Assembly (NCBI RefSeq): GCF_000023865.1
Contig: NC_013159.1
Coordinates: 956,001-1,020,000, forward strand
Direction of reading: 5' to 3'
Length of the DNA stretch: 64,000 bases
DNA from: Saccharomonospora viridis DSM 43017
Lineage (GTDB): Bacteria > Actinomycetota > Actinomycetes > Mycobacteriales > Pseudonocardiaceae
The notes under the pieces were generated by a model that was not told the origin of the DNA, did not search any database, and saw only the letters and a program-made list of their open reading frames with translations. The position numbers and the translations under genes were made by a program. Positions within the stretch are counted from its first letter, which is position 1. Every line of letters starts with the position of its first letter. This document shows, in pieces, positions 43,345 to 53,221 of the stretch.

Positions 43345-44091
43345 GGCCCTATTCGACCACGGCCGCGGCATCCGGAGAGCATGGTCGTGAACGGAAAGAC
43401 CGCGGGGCCGTGCTACCCCGCCATCCCGCCACCCGCCCGTCACGCCGGATCCCCTCATCGCGACGAACCCGGCTGCGGTCGTATCCCGACGCCGCGTGGA
43501 AGTGCAACGCCGGTGGACCCTGGTCACGCTGCTCGCTCTCGATGCCGGAGGTGGAGACGCACGGGCGAACGCGATGCGCGTGCCGTGGCGTGGGTGGAGG
43601 CGGCCCCGTGGCCGACGCTCCTGTGGCCGACGGAACCGATCGGTGAGCGGAATCGCCGCGGTTCGGTTATGGAAAACCGTGGTCCAGCCGGGGATGATGG
43701 GCTCTCGTCGGCCCCGGGTCGAAGGGGTCTCTCGCCGGAATTGCGTAGAACTACTCACGGGTTACTCAGTGGCTTCACTCTGCCGCCGCTTCGCTCCACC
43801 GGGCAATCTGTAGTTGCTCCCGATGAGGTGCTCGGCCCGGCCGAACGGTCGCCAGTTGCTGGGGGTCTGGCGAACGTCGACGAACGCCGCCGGACCCAAC
43901 GGCACCTCATCGGGGCAGGCCCGCCCGGTCGGTGAGGGGGACGCACTGGGGGGAGTGTCCGACCGGGCGGGCTGGGGGGTGTGTCCGTCAGGCGGGCCGA
44001 CCGTCGTCCGGGTGTGGTCGTCTACCCTTGGAGACCGTGGTCGGCCCGCAGACCGGCCCCGACACCCACGACCCGCTGGAGCGTGCACCCC
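43345..44091. other. 747-base region without a convincing gene, upstream of ffh
   Basis: Open frames exist here on both strands, but none has an SD, family motif or plausible composition. The left part reads like decayed coding sequence. The right part holds the long inverted repeat at 43819-43914, and TACCCT at 44031-44036 may be the ffh -10. No tRNA or SRP RNA was found. Confidence 0.6.
43819..43914. repeat. 12-bp inverted repeat enclosing smaller hairpins
   Basis: CCCGATGAGGTG (43819-43830) is perfectly complementary to CACCTCATCGGG (43903-43914), and a C-G pair extends it inside. Between them TCGGC/GCCGA (43832-43844) and CGCCAG/CTGGCG (43850-43872) form two more hairpins, giving a multibranched fold. 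It may be a structured RNA, a regulatory leader or the remnant of a small mobile element. Confidence 0.6.
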
Positions 44092-45630
44092 GTGTTCGAC
44101 ACACTCTCCGATCGGCTCACGTCGGTCCTGCAGAACCTGCGCGGCAAAGGGAAGCTCTCGGACGCCGACATCGACGCGACGGCGCGCGAGATCCGCATCG
44201 CCTTGCTGGAAGCGGACGTCGCGTTGCCGGTGGTGCGCGAGTTCATCAAGCACGTCAAGGAGCGGGCCAAGGGCGCGGAGGTTTCGCAGGCCCTCAACCC
44301 GGCCCAGCAGGTCATCAAGATCGTCAATGAGGAGCTCATCGCCATCCTCGGTGGCGAGACCCGCAGATTGAACCTCGCCAAGACCCCGCCTTCCGTGATC
44401 ATGCTGGCGGGTCTGCAGGGGTCCGGTAAGACCACGCTGGCGGGCAAGCTCGCGCGATGGCTGAAGAAGCAGGGACACACGCCGCTGCTCGTGGCGTGTG
44501 ACCTCCAGCGGCCGAACGCGGTCACTCAGTTGCAGGTCGTCGGCGAGCGGGCGGGGGTGACCACGTTCGCTCCCGAACCGGGCAACGGGGTCGGCGATCC
44601 GGTGGACGTCGCCCATCGGTCGATCGAGGAGGCGCGCCGGGCCCAGCACGACGTGGTCATCGTCGACACGGCCGGTCGGCTCGGTGTCGACGAGGAGATG
44701 ATGCGGCAGGCCGCCGACATCCGCGATGCCATCTCGCCCGACGAGACCCTGTTCGTCGTGGACGCCATGATCGGTCAGGACGCCGTGACCACGGCGGAGG
44801 CGTTCCGCGACGGTGTCGGCTTCACCGGCGTGGTGCTCACGAAGTTGGACGGTGACGCCCGCGGTGGTGCGGCCCTGTCGGTGCGGCACGTGACGGGCAA
44901 GCCGATCCTGTTCGCCTCCAACGGCGAGAAGTTGGAGGACTTCGACGTCTTCCACCCGGACCGGATGGCCAGCCGCATCCTCGGCATGGGCGACGTGCTC
45001 ACCCTGATCGAGCAGGCCGAGCAGGCGTTCGACCAGGAGAAGGCCGAGGAGGCCGCGGCCAAACTCGGCACCGGTGAGCTCACCCTGGAGGACTTCCTGG
45101 AGCAGATGCAGGCCGTCCGGCGTATGGGACCGATCGGCAACCTGCTCAGCATGCTGCCCGGTGCGGGCCAGATGAAGGAGCAACTCGCCCAGGTCGACGA
45201 CTCCCAGCTCGACCGCCTGCAGGCCATCATCCGCGGTATGACCCCGGCCGAGCGCGCCAACCCGAAGATCATCAACGCGTCCCGCCGGCAACGTATCGCC
45301 AAGGGTTCCGGTGTGACCGTGCGCGAGGTCAACGATCTGGTGAACCGGTTCTTCGAGGCCCGCAAGATGATGCAGCAGATGGCGGGCCGGTTCGGGTTCG
45401 GCGCGGGGGTCAGTGCCACGAAGAAACGCAAGGGCAAGAAGGGGAAGAAGGGCAAGCACAAGGGACCCACGCCGCCCAAGGTCAAGGGCGGTTTCCCCGG
45501 CGGCTTCCCCGGCGGGTTCCCGCAAGGGGGCGGCATGCCCGATCTGTCCCAGCTCGGGGGCGGGTTGAACGAACTGCCGCCCGGTTTCGATCCGTCGAAG
45601 CTGAACCTGCCGAAGAAAAAGAAGAAGTAG
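44092..45630 (+). CDS. ffh: signal recognition particle protein Ffh
   Basis: A 512-residue SRP GTPase. The NG domain has P-loop GLQGSGKTTLAGKLA (about residue 106), DTAGRLGVD (about 191) and TKLDGDARGG (about 250); the M domain (about 300-435) carries NLLSMLPGAGQMK and INASRRQRIAKGSG for signal-peptide and RNA binding. The C-terminus is an unusual Lys/Gly/Pro-rich tail with GGFPGGFPGGFP repeats. GTG at 44092 follows GGAG; an in-frame GTG lies nine bases earlier. Confidence 0.96.
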   Translation: MFDTLSDRLTSVLQNLRGKGKLSDADIDATAREIRIALLEADVALPVVREFIKHVKERAKGAEVSQALNPAQQVIKIVNEELIAILGGETRRLNLAKTPPSVIMLAGLQGSGKTTLAGKLARWLKKQGHTPLLVACDLQRPNAVTQLQVVGERAGVTTFAPEPGNGVGDPVDVAHRSIEEARRAQHDVVIVDTAGRLGVDEEMMRQAADIRDAISPDETLFVVDAMIGQDAVTTAEAFRDGVGFTGVVLTKLDGDARGGAALSVRHVTGKPILFASNGEKLEDFDVFHPDRMASRILGMGDVLTLIEQAEQAFDQEKAEEAAAKLGTGELTLEDFLEQMQAVRRMGPIGNLLSMLPGAGQMKEQLAQVDDSQLDRLQAIIRGMTPAERANPKIINASRRQRIAKGSGVTVREVNDLVNRFFEARKMMQQMAGRFGFGAGVSATKKRKGKKGKKGKHKGPTPPKVKGGFPGGFPGGFPQGGGMPDLSQLGGGLNELPPGFDPSKLNLPKKKKK

Positions 45631-45645
45631 GCCGGGGAAGGAGCC

Positions 45646-46710
45646 ATGTACCACCTGCGCGGGGTCGTGCTTCCCGATGGTGTGGAGCGCGACGTCTGGA
45701 TCGACGACGGCCGGATCACGTTCGAACCGGTCGAGGGCGCCCGGACGTTGGACGGGGCGTTCCTGGTGCCGGGTCTGGTGGACGCGCATTGCCATCCCGG
45801 TATCGGCGCCGACGGGCCCACCACCCTGGAGCAGGCGAGTGAACAGGCACTGCGGGACAGGGACGCCGGAACACTGTTGATCAGGGACTGCGGTCTGCCG
45901 ATCGATGTGCGGCCCCTGCAGCAGCGTGACGATCTACCTCGGATCATCCGCAGTGGTCAGCACCTGGCGTTGCCCAAACGCTATCTACCCGGCCTCGGGC
46001 TCGAACTCGACCATCCCGACCAGCTGCCGGACGCGGTCGCGGCGCAGGCCGCCGCCGGCGACGGCTGGGTCAAGCTCGTCGGGGATTGGATCGACCGGTC
46101 GGTGGGTGATCTCGCCCCGTTGTGGCCCGACGACGTGCTCGCCGAGGCCGTCAAGGTGGCCCATGACGCCGGGGCGCGGGTCACCGCCCACGTGTTCGGT
46201 GAAGCGGCTCTGCCCGGTCTGATCGAGGCGGGCATCGACTGCCTCGAACACGGTACGGGACTTTCACCCGACCAGATGGCCGAACTCGCCCGGCGGGGTA
46301 CGGCTTTGGTTCCCACGCTCATCAACATCGAGAACTTCCCCGGCATCGCCGATCGGGCGGTTCGATACCCCACCTATGCAGCCCATATGCGGGCGTTGCA
46401 CGCGGGGGTGTACGACATGGTCGGTGCCGCCGTCGACGCCGGGGTCGCCGTCTACGCCGGGTCCGATGCGGGTGGCATGGTCGAGCACGGCAGGCTGGTC
46501 GACGAGATCGAGGCCCTGCACCGGGCTGGGATGACTCGGGAGCAGGCGTTGGCCGCGGCGTCCTGGGCGGCACGGGAATGGTTGGGGTTCGAAGGCCTCG
46601 CCGAGGGTGCTTCCGCCGATCTGTTGGTGTTGGACGCCGACCCACGCGAGGACCTGTCCGCACTACGCCGTCCTCGTCACATCATCCTGCGTGGGGTAGT
46701 GATCGACTGA
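45646..46710 (+). CDS. amidohydrolase family protein
   Basis: A 354-residue metal-dependent hydrolase. The HxH motif is VDAHCHPG (about residues 46-53), further metal and active-site candidates are GWVKLVGDW, TAHVFGEAAL, DCLEHGTG and YAGSDAGGM, and the C-terminus returns to the small beta-sandwich (ADLLVLDADPREDL). Such enzymes cleave cyclic amides, imides or dipeptides; the substrate cannot be read here. ATG with GGAAGGAG upstream, 15 bases after ffh, so probably co-transcribed. Confidence 0.88.
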   Translation: MYHLRGVVLPDGVERDVWIDDGRITFEPVEGARTLDGAFLVPGLVDAHCHPGIGADGPTTLEQASEQALRDRDAGTLLIRDCGLPIDVRPLQQRDDLPRIIRSGQHLALPKRYLPGLGLELDHPDQLPDAVAAQAAAGDGWVKLVGDWIDRSVGDLAPLWPDDVLAEAVKVAHDAGARVTAHVFGEAALPGLIEAGIDCLEHGTGLSPDQMAELARRGTALVPTLINIENFPGIADRAVRYPTYAAHMRALHAGVYDMVGAAVDAGVAVYAGSDAGGMVEHGRLVDEIEALHRAGMTREQALAAASWAAREWLGFEGLAEGASADLLVLDADPREDLSALRRPRHIILRGVVID

Positions 46711-46730
46711 CGCGATCGACCGCTCCACCG

Positions 46731-46736
46731 TAGGGT
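46731..46736 (+). promoter_or_regulatory. -10-like hexamer before the first CPBP gene
   Basis: TAGGGT fits TAnnnT, 43 bases before the predicted start. No -35 recognised. A similar TAGGCT at 47546-47551 precedes the second CPBP gene, so each may have its own promoter. Confidence 0.3.
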
Positions 46737-46778
46737 TGTTCGCAGGGGCCGTCGGCGTCTGCGGACCGGGAGGTGTGG

Positions 46779-47528
46779 GTGGAGCACGACGAGGGCTCGC
46801 CGGCTGACGAGGGCTCGCCGTCGATTCGAGACGGCCTCGTTCTCGGCGCACATTGGGGACTGCTCGCCTTCATCATCTCCCTCAGCCTCTATTACCTGTT
46901 GTCATTGCTGCTGACGGGACTGGTGTTCGGCGGCCTCGTGAGCACGTGGGATCCGTCCGACCTCGGTCCTTTGGTCCTGTTGGCGTTTTTGCCCAATCTG
47001 CTCCTCGGACTCGGTCCGGTGTACGCCTCGCGGAAGTGGGGCAGCGGCATGCGCGGCGACTTCGGGTTGCTGCCCACCGGTCGGGACGTGCGGGTCGGAC
47101 TGGCGTGCGGCGGGTTCTCCCTGCTCACGGCGTATCTGTTGAACCTGCTGCTGCTCCAGGTCTACGGCAGCGAGTACCTGTCCGATTCGGCCACGAACGT
47201 GCTGCAGAACCTGATGTCCGGGATCGGATGGCTCATCCTCGCCGCGATCGTGGTGGTCGTGGTCGCGCCGCTGACCGAGGAACTGCTGTTCCGCGGGGCG
47301 TTGTGGGGTGGACTGGCGTATTACCGGGTGCCGCCCTGGGTGATCCTCGTGCTCACGGCGCTCGTGTTCGCCCAGGTGCACGGGGAACCGTCCCGCATGC
47401 TCGCGCTGTTCGGGCAGGGCATCGCCATCGGCGCGGCCCGGATGATCACCGGGAGGGTGAGCGCGAGCATCGTCGCCCACGCCACCAACAACCTCCCACC
47501 TGCGTTGTTGCTCCTCAGCGGAGCATGA
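46779..47528 (+). CDS. CPBP family intramembrane metalloprotease (first of two)
   Basis: A 249-residue integral membrane protein with about seven membrane segments. The three CPBP/Abi motifs are present: EELLFRG (EExxxR), FAQVHG (FxxxH) and HATNN (HxxxN/B), so it is predicted to be a Rce1-like glutamate-type protease. I take the GTG at 46779, which GGGAGG precedes; an in-frame GTG at 46773 overlaps that site. Function in actinobacteria is unknown; relatives serve in bacteriocin self-immunity or protein maturation. Confidence 0.85.
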   Translation: MEHDEGSPADEGSPSIRDGLVLGAHWGLLAFIISLSLYYLLSLLLTGLVFGGLVSTWDPSDLGPLVLLAFLPNLLLGLGPVYASRKWGSGMRGDFGLLPTGRDVRVGLACGGFSLLTAYLLNLLLLQVYGSEYLSDSATNVLQNLMSGIGWLILAAIVVVVVAPLTEELLFRGALWGGLAYYRVPPWVILVLTALVFAQVHGEPSRMLALFGQGIAIGAARMITGRVSASIVAHATNNLPPALLLLSGA

Positions 47529-47589
47529 TCGACCGGAACGCGAAGTAGGCTCAGGCGGAAGATCGTGACACGGCGGAGGGAACGCGCGC

Positions 47590-48432
47590 GTGAGGGCATC
47601 GGACTCGCAGGATCCGGCACGTGAGATCGAGCCTGTCGGAACCGATGCGGGAGCGTCGTTCCCCGACGAACCGAGGCGGGAAGCGTCGAACGAGTCGACC
47701 GCGGAGCTGAGATACCGGCCGCGCACCCATCGATGGGGATTCGGCGCGTTCCTGTTCGTGGAGGGTGTGCTGCTGGCGACGGCGGCGTTCGTGGGAGCCG
47801 TGCTCGGACCGAACACGGTCGAGTCGCTTCCTGTACGGGACGTGCTCATCGGCACGATGACCCCCACCGTGTTCGCGGCGCTTGTGGCGTTGGCCATCAC
47901 CAAGCTCCGGGGCAATGGTCCCGCTGCCGATCTGTGTCTGGTGTGGCGCTGGGACGACGTGAAGATCGGGCTGAAGTTCGGTGTGCTCGGCCTGGTGTGC
48001 ACGGTGGTGGGGGTGCTGGTCTGGACCCGAGCGGTGGGCGAGGACAACGCGACCTCGGCCATCCGCATGTTGGTGGAGGACAAGCCGATGTCGATGTCGG
48101 CGGCCGTGACGATGTTCCTCTACCTGTGGCTGCTGGGACCGATCTGTGAGGAGATCATCTACCGCGGGCTGCTGTGGGGCGCGGCCGAACGGCTGGGATG
48201 GGGCAGCGAGCGATGGGGCCGGTTCGCGGCGTTCGTGTTGTCCACCGCGGTGTTCGCGGTCAGCCATCTCGAACCACTGCGGACGTCGCTGCTGCTGGTC
48301 ATCGCCATTCCGATCGGACTGGCCCGCCTGGTGACCGGGCGGTTGCTCGGCAGTATCGTCGCGCACCAGATGAACAACTTCCTCCCGGCGTTGGCTATTC
48401 TGTTGACCTCGCTGGGGGTTCTCACCGATTGA
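47590..48432 (+). CDS. CPBP family intramembrane metalloprotease (second of two)
   Basis: A 280-residue protein with a hydrophilic N-terminal tail of about 45 residues and about seven membrane segments. The motifs EEIIYRG, FAVSHL and HQMNN are intact. It resembles the preceding gene in layout and is likely a diverged duplicate, 61 bases downstream. The GTG start has only a weak SD. No small peptide gene was seen between or next to the two. Confidence 0.85.
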   Translation: MRASDSQDPAREIEPVGTDAGASFPDEPRREASNESTAELRYRPRTHRWGFGAFLFVEGVLLATAAFVGAVLGPNTVESLPVRDVLIGTMTPTVFAALVALAITKLRGNGPAADLCLVWRWDDVKIGLKFGVLGLVCTVVGVLVWTRAVGEDNATSAIRMLVEDKPMSMSAAVTMFLYLWLLGPICEEIIYRGLLWGAAERLGWGSERWGRFAAFVLSTAVFAVSHLEPLRTSLLLVIAIPIGLARLVTGRLLGSIVAHQMNNFLPALAILLTSLGVLTD

Positions 48433-48651
48433 CGGGTATCGCCGGACGGGTTCCGCGCAGCAGTGGCGCGTTCCCGCTCCCCGGCATAAACCGGGCTCGT
48501 CCGATCTGGCAAAATAGTGGCTTGCCTGCTCCGGTTCGGGCCCTCTCACCGTGCCGGGGCGATCCATACACCTGCGGGCACCCGGATCCGGCTCCCCACT
48601 CGGATCGTGTCCCGACCCGAGTACGAGAAGACGACAGGAGTACCCACACCC

Positions 48652-49143
48652 GTGGCTGTCAAGATCAAGTTGCAGCGCCTCGGCAAGATTCGTGCGCCCT
48701 ACTACCGCATTGTGGTCGCGGACGCCCGCACCCGTCGTGCCGGCAGGGCCATCGAGACCATCGGCAAGTACCACCCGAAGAACGAGCCCAGCTACATCGA
48801 GGTGGACTCGGAGCGTGCTCAGTACTGGCTGAAGGTTGGCGCTCAACCTACGGAGCCCGTGCAGCGCATCCTGGAGATCACCGGCGACTGGCAGAAGTTC
48901 AAGGGGCTGCCCGGTGCTGAGGGCAAGCTCCGTCACCCGGAGCCCAAGCCCTCGAAGGAGGAGCTGTTCAACGCCGCGCTGGCCGCTGCCAACGAGGAGC
49001 CTGCGGTCGAGGCCACCACGCCCAAGAAGAAGGGCGGCAAGAAGGCCGACAAGGCCGACAAGGGTGAGAAGGCCGACAAGACCGAGAAGTCGGAGAAGGC
49101 CGAGTCCGGTGACTCGGCGGAGAAGAAGGCCGACGAGGCGTGA
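48652..49143 (+). CDS. rpsP: 30S ribosomal protein S16
   Basis: A 163-residue S16; the ribosomal part is the first 85-90 residues ([35 protein letters not shown]). It continues into a long tail, of which the last 40 residues are Lys/Ala/Asp/Glu low complexity, much longer than in most bacteria but seen in actinobacteria. GTG start chosen by homology; the SD (AGGAG) is about 13 bases away. It overlaps khpA by GTGA and begins the rpsP-khpA-rimM-trmD operon. Confidence 0.95.
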   Translation: MAVKIKLQRLGKIRAPYYRIVVADARTRRAGRAIETIGKYHPKNEPSYIEVDSERAQYWLKVGAQPTEPVQRILEITGDWQKFKGLPGAEGKLRHPEPKPSKEELFNAALAAANEEPAVEATTPKKKGGKKADKADKGEKADKTEKSEKAESGDSAEKKADEA

Positions 49144-49379
49144 GTTTTCTCGCCGATTCCCTCGAACACCTGGTGCGCGGCATCGTCGACAACCCCGATG
49201 ACGTGCAGGTGGAGTTGATCACCACTCGTCGGGGTCGGACCCTGGAGGTGCATGTGCACCCCGACGACCTCGGCAAGGTGATCGGCCGGGGTGGCCGTAC
49301 GGCCACCGCTCTGCGCACCGTGATGGGAGCTGTCGGCGGTCGCGGCGTCCGGGTGGACGTCGTCGACACTGACCGATAG
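49140..49379 (+). CDS. khpA: KH-domain RNA-binding protein KhpA
   Basis: A 79-residue single-KH-domain protein with the RNA-binding GxxG loop in [15 protein letters not shown]. KhpA is a small RNA chaperone-like factor, linked to cell-size control in some Gram-positives, and is almost always encoded between rpsP and rimM. The GTG overlaps the rpsP stop. Confidence 0.94.
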   Translation: MSFLADSLEHLVRGIVDNPDDVQVELITTRRGRTLEVHVHPDDLGKVIGRGGRTATALRTVMGAVGGRGVRVDVVDTDR

Positions 49380-49398
49380 GTCGCGAAAGGCACCCGGC

Positions 49399-49923
49399 GT
49401 GCAGGTCGTTGTGGGGCGGATCGTGAAGCCGCACGGTATCCGCGGTGAAGTCGCCGTGGATGTGCGCACCGACTCCCCGGAGGAGCGTTTCGCGCCGGAA
49501 ACGGTGCTCACGGGGAAGATGCGGGACGGCCGCACCCGACCGCTGACCGTCGCAGCCGTCCGCCCTCACGGCGGACGGCTGCTCGTGCGGTTCCTCGAGG
49601 TCCCGGATCGGACGGCGGCCGAGGAGATCCGCGGCGCCACGCTGCTGATCGATGTCGACGAACTACCGCCGATCGACGATCCCGACGAGTTCTACGATCA
49701 CGAGCTCGAAGGGCTTCGGGCCGAACTCGACGACGGCACGGTGGTCGGCACCGTGCGTGAGGTCGTGCACTCGCCCGGTGGTGAGTTGCTGGCCGTGGAG
49801 GTCGAGGAGTCCGGAAGGCGACGCGAGGTGTTGGTACCGTTCGTGGCCGCGATCGTGCCGCGTGTCGAGGTCGACCGAGGGCGGATCGTGCTCGACCCGC
49901 CCGAGGGGCTGCTCGATGTCTGA
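49399..49923 (+). CDS. rimM: 16S rRNA-processing protein RimM
   Basis: A 174-residue 30S assembly factor that binds S19 and matures the head of the subunit. It opens VVVGRIVKPHGIRGEVAV, the RimM hallmark, and the PRC-barrel C-terminal domain (about residues 95-170) includes DEFYDHELEGLRAELDDG and VPFVAAIVPRVEVD. GTG start; GAAAGG lies upstream. Confidence 0.95.
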   Translation: MQVVVGRIVKPHGIRGEVAVDVRTDSPEERFAPETVLTGKMRDGRTRPLTVAAVRPHGGRLLVRFLEVPDRTAAEEIRGATLLIDVDELPPIDDPDEFYDHELEGLRAELDDGTVVGTVREVVHSPGGELLAVEVEESGRRREVLVPFVAAIVPRVEVDRGRIVLDPPEGLLDV

Positions 49924-49962
49924 TCCGACTGTTGCCCGTGTCCGAGGTGGGAGAAGGAACAG

Positions 49963-50793
49963 GTGAGCGAGTCGGGCTCCCCCCAGGAATCCTCGCCGCA
50001 GGCCGGCGCGGAGCGGACGGAGGGGGAATCGTCACGGCCGCCGCTGCGCATCGACGTCATCACGATCTTTCCGGAGTACCTGCAGCCGTTGCGCGCGGCC
50101 TTGTTGGGCCGGGCCCTCGACCGTGGGCTGTTGGAGCTCGGTGTCCACGATCTGCGGGATTGGACGCACGATGTGCACCGAGCCGTCGACGACGCCCCTT
50201 ACGGCGGTGGTCCCGGCATGGTGATGAAGCCGCAGGTCTGGGGCGAGGCGCTCGACGACGTGTGTGGCGAGCACACCCGTTTGATCGTGCCCACTCCCGC
50301 CGGTCGACGGTTCGACCAACAGGTGGCCCGGGAGTACGCGCGTGAGCGCCACCTCGTGTTCGCCTGCGGTCGTTACGAAGGCATAGACCAGCGAGTGATG
50401 ACCGATGCCGCGCGCCGCATGCGTGTGGACGAAGTCTCGATCGGTGATTACGTGCTGGTCGGGGGAGAGGCGGCGGTGCTCGTGATCGTCGAGGCCGTCG
50501 TGCGGTTGCTGCCGGGTGTGTTGGGCAACCCGGTCTCGGCCGAGCAGGACTCGTTCTCCGACGGTTTGCTGGAAGGACCGAGCTACACCCGCCCCGAGGT
50601 GTGGCGGGGGCTGGCCGTGCCGTCCGTGCTGCGTTCGGGCAATCACGCGCTCATCGACCGGTGGCGCCGGGACGAGTCGTTGGCGAGGACCTTCCACCGC
50701 AGACCTGATCTGTTGGAGCGATTGCCGGAAGGTAGTCTGGACGAGCGTGACCTCCAAGTGCTTGACCGGCTTCGCCGGGAGGCCGATGAGTGA
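49963..50793 (+). CDS. trmD: tRNA (guanine(37)-N1)-methyltransferase
   Basis: A 276-residue SPOUT methyltransferase that forms m1G37 and prevents frameshifting. [27 protein letters not shown] and [19 protein letters not shown] form the trefoil-knot SAM site. An extra N-terminal stretch of about 28 residues precedes the usual [12 protein letters not shown]; the GTG is kept because GAAGGAA lies just upstream, but a start inside the tail is possible. Confidence 0.95.
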   Translation: MSESGSPQESSPQAGAERTEGESSRPPLRIDVITIFPEYLQPLRAALLGRALDRGLLELGVHDLRDWTHDVHRAVDDAPYGGGPGMVMKPQVWGEALDDVCGEHTRLIVPTPAGRRFDQQVAREYARERHLVFACGRYEGIDQRVMTDAARRMRVDEVSIGDYVLVGGEAAVLVIVEAVVRLLPGVLGNPVSAEQDSFSDGLLEGPSYTRPEVWRGLAVPSVLRSGNHALIDRWRRDESLARTFHRRPDLLERLPEGSLDERDLQVLDRLRREADE

Positions 50794-50810
50794 CTCTCGG
50801 GCGCATCTGC

Positions 50811-50816
50811 CATACT
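50811..50816 (+). promoter_or_regulatory. -10-like hexamer for rplS
   Basis: CATACT resembles the consensus TATAAT-type -10, with GTGACT 15 bases upstream as a possible -35. It implies a leader of about 120 bases for L19. Confidence 0.4.
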
Positions 50817-50945
50817 TGCGAGGTTGGCGCGACCGGTTCATGCGCCGAAACTCCTGGGCCGCCCGCTGTCGGTGACACTGGCTGACAAGCGCGCGCCCGG
50901 ATCATGTGAAGCCACACTGCCACACAAGGACGAGGACGGACACCG

Positions 50946-51305
50946 ATGAACACGCTGGACGCGTTGGACGCCGAGTCGCTGCGTTCTGACATCCCCTACT
51001 TTCGCCCGGGCGACACGCTGAAGGTCCACGTCCGCGTCATCGAGGGCAACCGCGAGCGCAACCAGGTGTTCGAAGGCGTGGTCATCCGCCGCCAGGGCGG
51101 TGGTGTCCGCGAGACCTTCACCGTGCGCAAGGTCTCCTTCGGTGTCGGCGTGGAGCGTACGTTCCCGGTGCACTCGCCGAACATCGCCAAGATCGAGGTT
51201 GTCAAGCGCGGTGACGTGCGTCGTGCGAAGCTGTACTACCTCCGCGACCTGCACGGCAAGGCCGCCAAGATCAGGGAGCGTCGCGAGACGCCCTCTGCGT
51301 CCTGA
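50946..51305 (+). CDS. rplS: 50S ribosomal protein L19
   Basis: A 119-residue ribosomal protein at the subunit interface. [40 protein letters not shown] and [17 protein letters not shown] are typical. ATG start. It follows trmD after 152 bases, probably with its own promoter. Confidence 0.97.
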   Translation: MNTLDALDAESLRSDIPYFRPGDTLKVHVRVIEGNRERNQVFEGVVIRRQGGGVRETFTVRKVSFGVGVERTFPVHSPNIAKIEVVKRGDVRRAKLYYLRDLHGKAAKIRERRETPSAS

Positions 51306-51324
51306 GCAATCAGGCCGGCTACCG

Positions 51325-51330
51325 TAATCT
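51325..51330 (+). promoter_or_regulatory. -10-like hexamer for lepB, leaderless type
   Basis: TAATCT fits TAnnnT and ends 6 bases before the GTG of lepB, with no SD between. Transcription probably begins at the start codon. An overlapping TACCGT sits five bases earlier. Confidence 0.45.
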
Positions 51331-51336
51331 GACGAC

Positions 51337-52374
51337 GTGGTGGAGTCAGTGCCCTCGAACGCTGCGGAAGACGAGCCGGGTCGCCCCGACGACGAGAATG
51401 ACACGAAGGCGTTTCCGAACGCCGCCTCATCCGAGTCGGGCGATCCGCCTCCTTCCGGAGCGCGGGAGCCTGCTGACTCAGAGGTGTCCAAAGCCCCCCG
51501 AACGCCCGAGGGCTCTGAGGAGCAGGAGAAGGCGAAGAAGCAGGCCAAGCAGCGTTCCTTCTGGAAAGAGCTGCCGATCCTCATCGTCGTCGCGCTCGTA
51601 CTGGCGTTTCTCATCCAGCAGTTCGTCGCCCGGGTGTACATGATCCCGTCGGGCTCGATGCAGCAGACGCTGCACGGCTGTCCCGGGTGCACCCCGGACC
51701 GGATCCTCGTCGACAAGATCACTTACCGCTTCACCGATCCGAGTCCGGGGGACGTCGTGGTCTTCCGCGGGCCCGATCCGTGGGTGGAGGACGATCCCCC
51801 GACGAACTCGTCCAGTAATCCGATCGCGGGCTTCTTCCAGAACATCGGGGCCGCGTTCGGGCTCGCTCCTCCGGACGAGCGGGATTTCGTCAAGCGCATC
51901 ATCGCCGTCGGTGGGCAGACCGTCGAATGCTGCGACGAGGAGAACCGGGTCGTGGTCGACGGCAAACCGCTGCACGAGCCGTACATCTACTGGCAGGGCG
52001 GCGAGCGCGAGCAACGTGAGTTCGGTCCCGTGACCGTGCCGGAGGGGACCGTCTGGGTGATGGGGGACAACCGCAACAACTCATCCGACTCCCGCTACCA
52101 GGGCGGCGGTGGTGAACGCGGTGTCGTCCCCGAGGAAAACATCATCGGCAAGGCGCGGTTCATCGTGCTGCCTCCGTCCCGTTGGGGCGTGGTGAGCGAC
52201 TACAACCCGCAGGTGCACGCCGAGCCGGTCTCGGCGATGAACGCGCCGGCATGGCAGCAGGGACTACCTTTGGCGGCGGGTATCCTGGCGGCTTGGCCCA
52301 CGCTCTTCGTGGGGCGGAAGATCGGCGCGGGAGTGCGCCGGGCAGTGACGAGGTTGGTCGGACGGGAGCGGTAG
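51337..52374 (+). CDS. lepB: signal peptidase I
   Basis: A 345-residue membrane protease that removes Sec/Tat signal peptides. A disordered N-terminus (about 70 residues) precedes the membrane segment ([19 protein letters not shown]); the catalytic Ser is in [10 protein letters not shown], the catalytic Lys in [13 protein letters not shown], and the C-terminal box is [19 protein letters not shown] near the Ser and a CC pair after the Lys could form disulfides. A second hydrophobic stretch lies near the C-terminus. The start is GTG; see the leaderless promoter. Confidence 0.95.
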   Translation: MVESVPSNAAEDEPGRPDDENDTKAFPNAASSESGDPPPSGAREPADSEVSKAPRTPEGSEEQEKAKKQAKQRSFWKELPILIVVALVLAFLIQQFVARVYMIPSGSMQQTLHGCPGCTPDRILVDKITYRFTDPSPGDVVVFRGPDPWVEDDPPTNSSSNPIAGFFQNIGAAFGLAPPDERDFVKRIIAVGGQTVECCDEENRVVVDGKPLHEPYIYWQGGEREQREFGPVTVPEGTVWVMGDNRNNSSDSRYQGGGGERGVVPEENIIGKARFIVLPPSRWGVVSDYNPQVHAEPVSAMNAPAWQQGLPLAAGILAAWPTLFVGRKIGAGVRRAVTRLVGRER

Positions 52375-52378
52375 CGCA

Positions 52379-53221
52379 GTGAGCGCTGACGGTGTGGGCC
52401 TCCTTCGCCCACCTCGTGCCGTTATCCGTGGCGACATCTCGTGGGCGTTGCAAGCGGCCTTGGACCGGCGGGGGCTGGGGCCCGTGGTCGGCGTCGACGA
52501 GGCCGGTCGAGGAGCCTGTGCCGGCCCGCTCGTGGTGGCCGCGTGTGTGTTGCGTCCCGGGGACGGGGCGAAGCTGCCTGAACTTGCGGATTCCAAGTCG
52601 CTCACGCCATTGGCGCGGGACCGCGTGTACGAGCGGATCCTGCGGCGGGCGTTGGATTACTCGATCGTGGTGATCCCACCCGCCGAGATCGACGTGCAGG
52701 GTGTCCACACCGCGAACATCGAAGGGATGCGGCGGGCGGTCGCGGCGTTGTCGCAGCGGCCGGGCTACGTGTTGCTCGACGGTTTCCGCGTGCCGGGACT
52801 GCCCGCGCCGAGTGTTCCGGTGTTGAAAGGCGATCGTGCGGTGGCGTGTGTCGCGGCGGCCTCGGTGCTCGCGAAGGTGACCAGGGACCGGATCATGGTG
52901 GGACTGCATGCCGAGTACCCGGTGTACGGCTTCGAGGTGCACAAGGGGTACACGACCGTCGAGCACCGCACGGCGCTGGCCGAGCACGGACCTTGTGAGG
53001 CGCATCGCTGGTCGTTCGCGAACGTGGCTTCCGCGGCGGCCGCGCACGGCTTGCATCCGCCCCGGCGGGTCCTGCTCAGCGCTGCCGCGTTGCGGGCGGA
53101 GGTCGCCACTGGTACGCATGTCGTCGCGGCGGCGGGTGCCGGTACACCGGTAATGAGGGAGAATGGAGCTTCTGCCGACGACGAATTGCAAGGCGCGCGA
53201 GGAGGAGCTCGAGTTTCATGA
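52379..53221 (+). CDS. rnhB: ribonuclease HII
   Basis: A 280-residue enzyme that cuts RNA in RNA-DNA hybrids, including single ribonucleotides. The DEAGRG motif is [20 protein letters not shown] (about residues 38-57); further acidic residues lie in [13 protein letters not shown] and LLDGFRVPG. The C-terminal tail (about 40 residues after the conserved core) is low complexity. GTG start, 4 bases after lepB, and ATGA overlap with the next gene. Confidence 0.95.
   Translation: MSADGVGLLRPPRAVIRGDISWALQAALDRRGLGPVVGVDEAGRGACAGPLVVAACVLRPGDGAKLPELADSKSLTPLARDRVYERILRRALDYSIVVIPPAEIDVQGVHTANIEGMRRAVAALSQRPGYVLLDGFRVPGLPAPSVPVLKGDRAVACVAAASVLAKVTRDRIMVGLHAEYPVYGFEVHKGYTTVEHRTALAEHGPCEAHRWSFANVASAAAAHGLHPPRRVLLSAAALRAEVATGTHVVAAAGAGTPVMRENGASADDELQGARGGARVS

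Noticed and set aside
43345-44091. SRP RNA or tRNA gene near ffh
   Set aside because: I looked for the SRP RNA core and for T-loop (GGTTCGA) motifs in a cloverleaf setting and found neither.
43762-45795. 677-residue minus-strand frame opposite ffh
   Set aside because: It is entirely antisense to ffh, which is unmistakable. High-GC coding DNA commonly leaves the opposite strand open.
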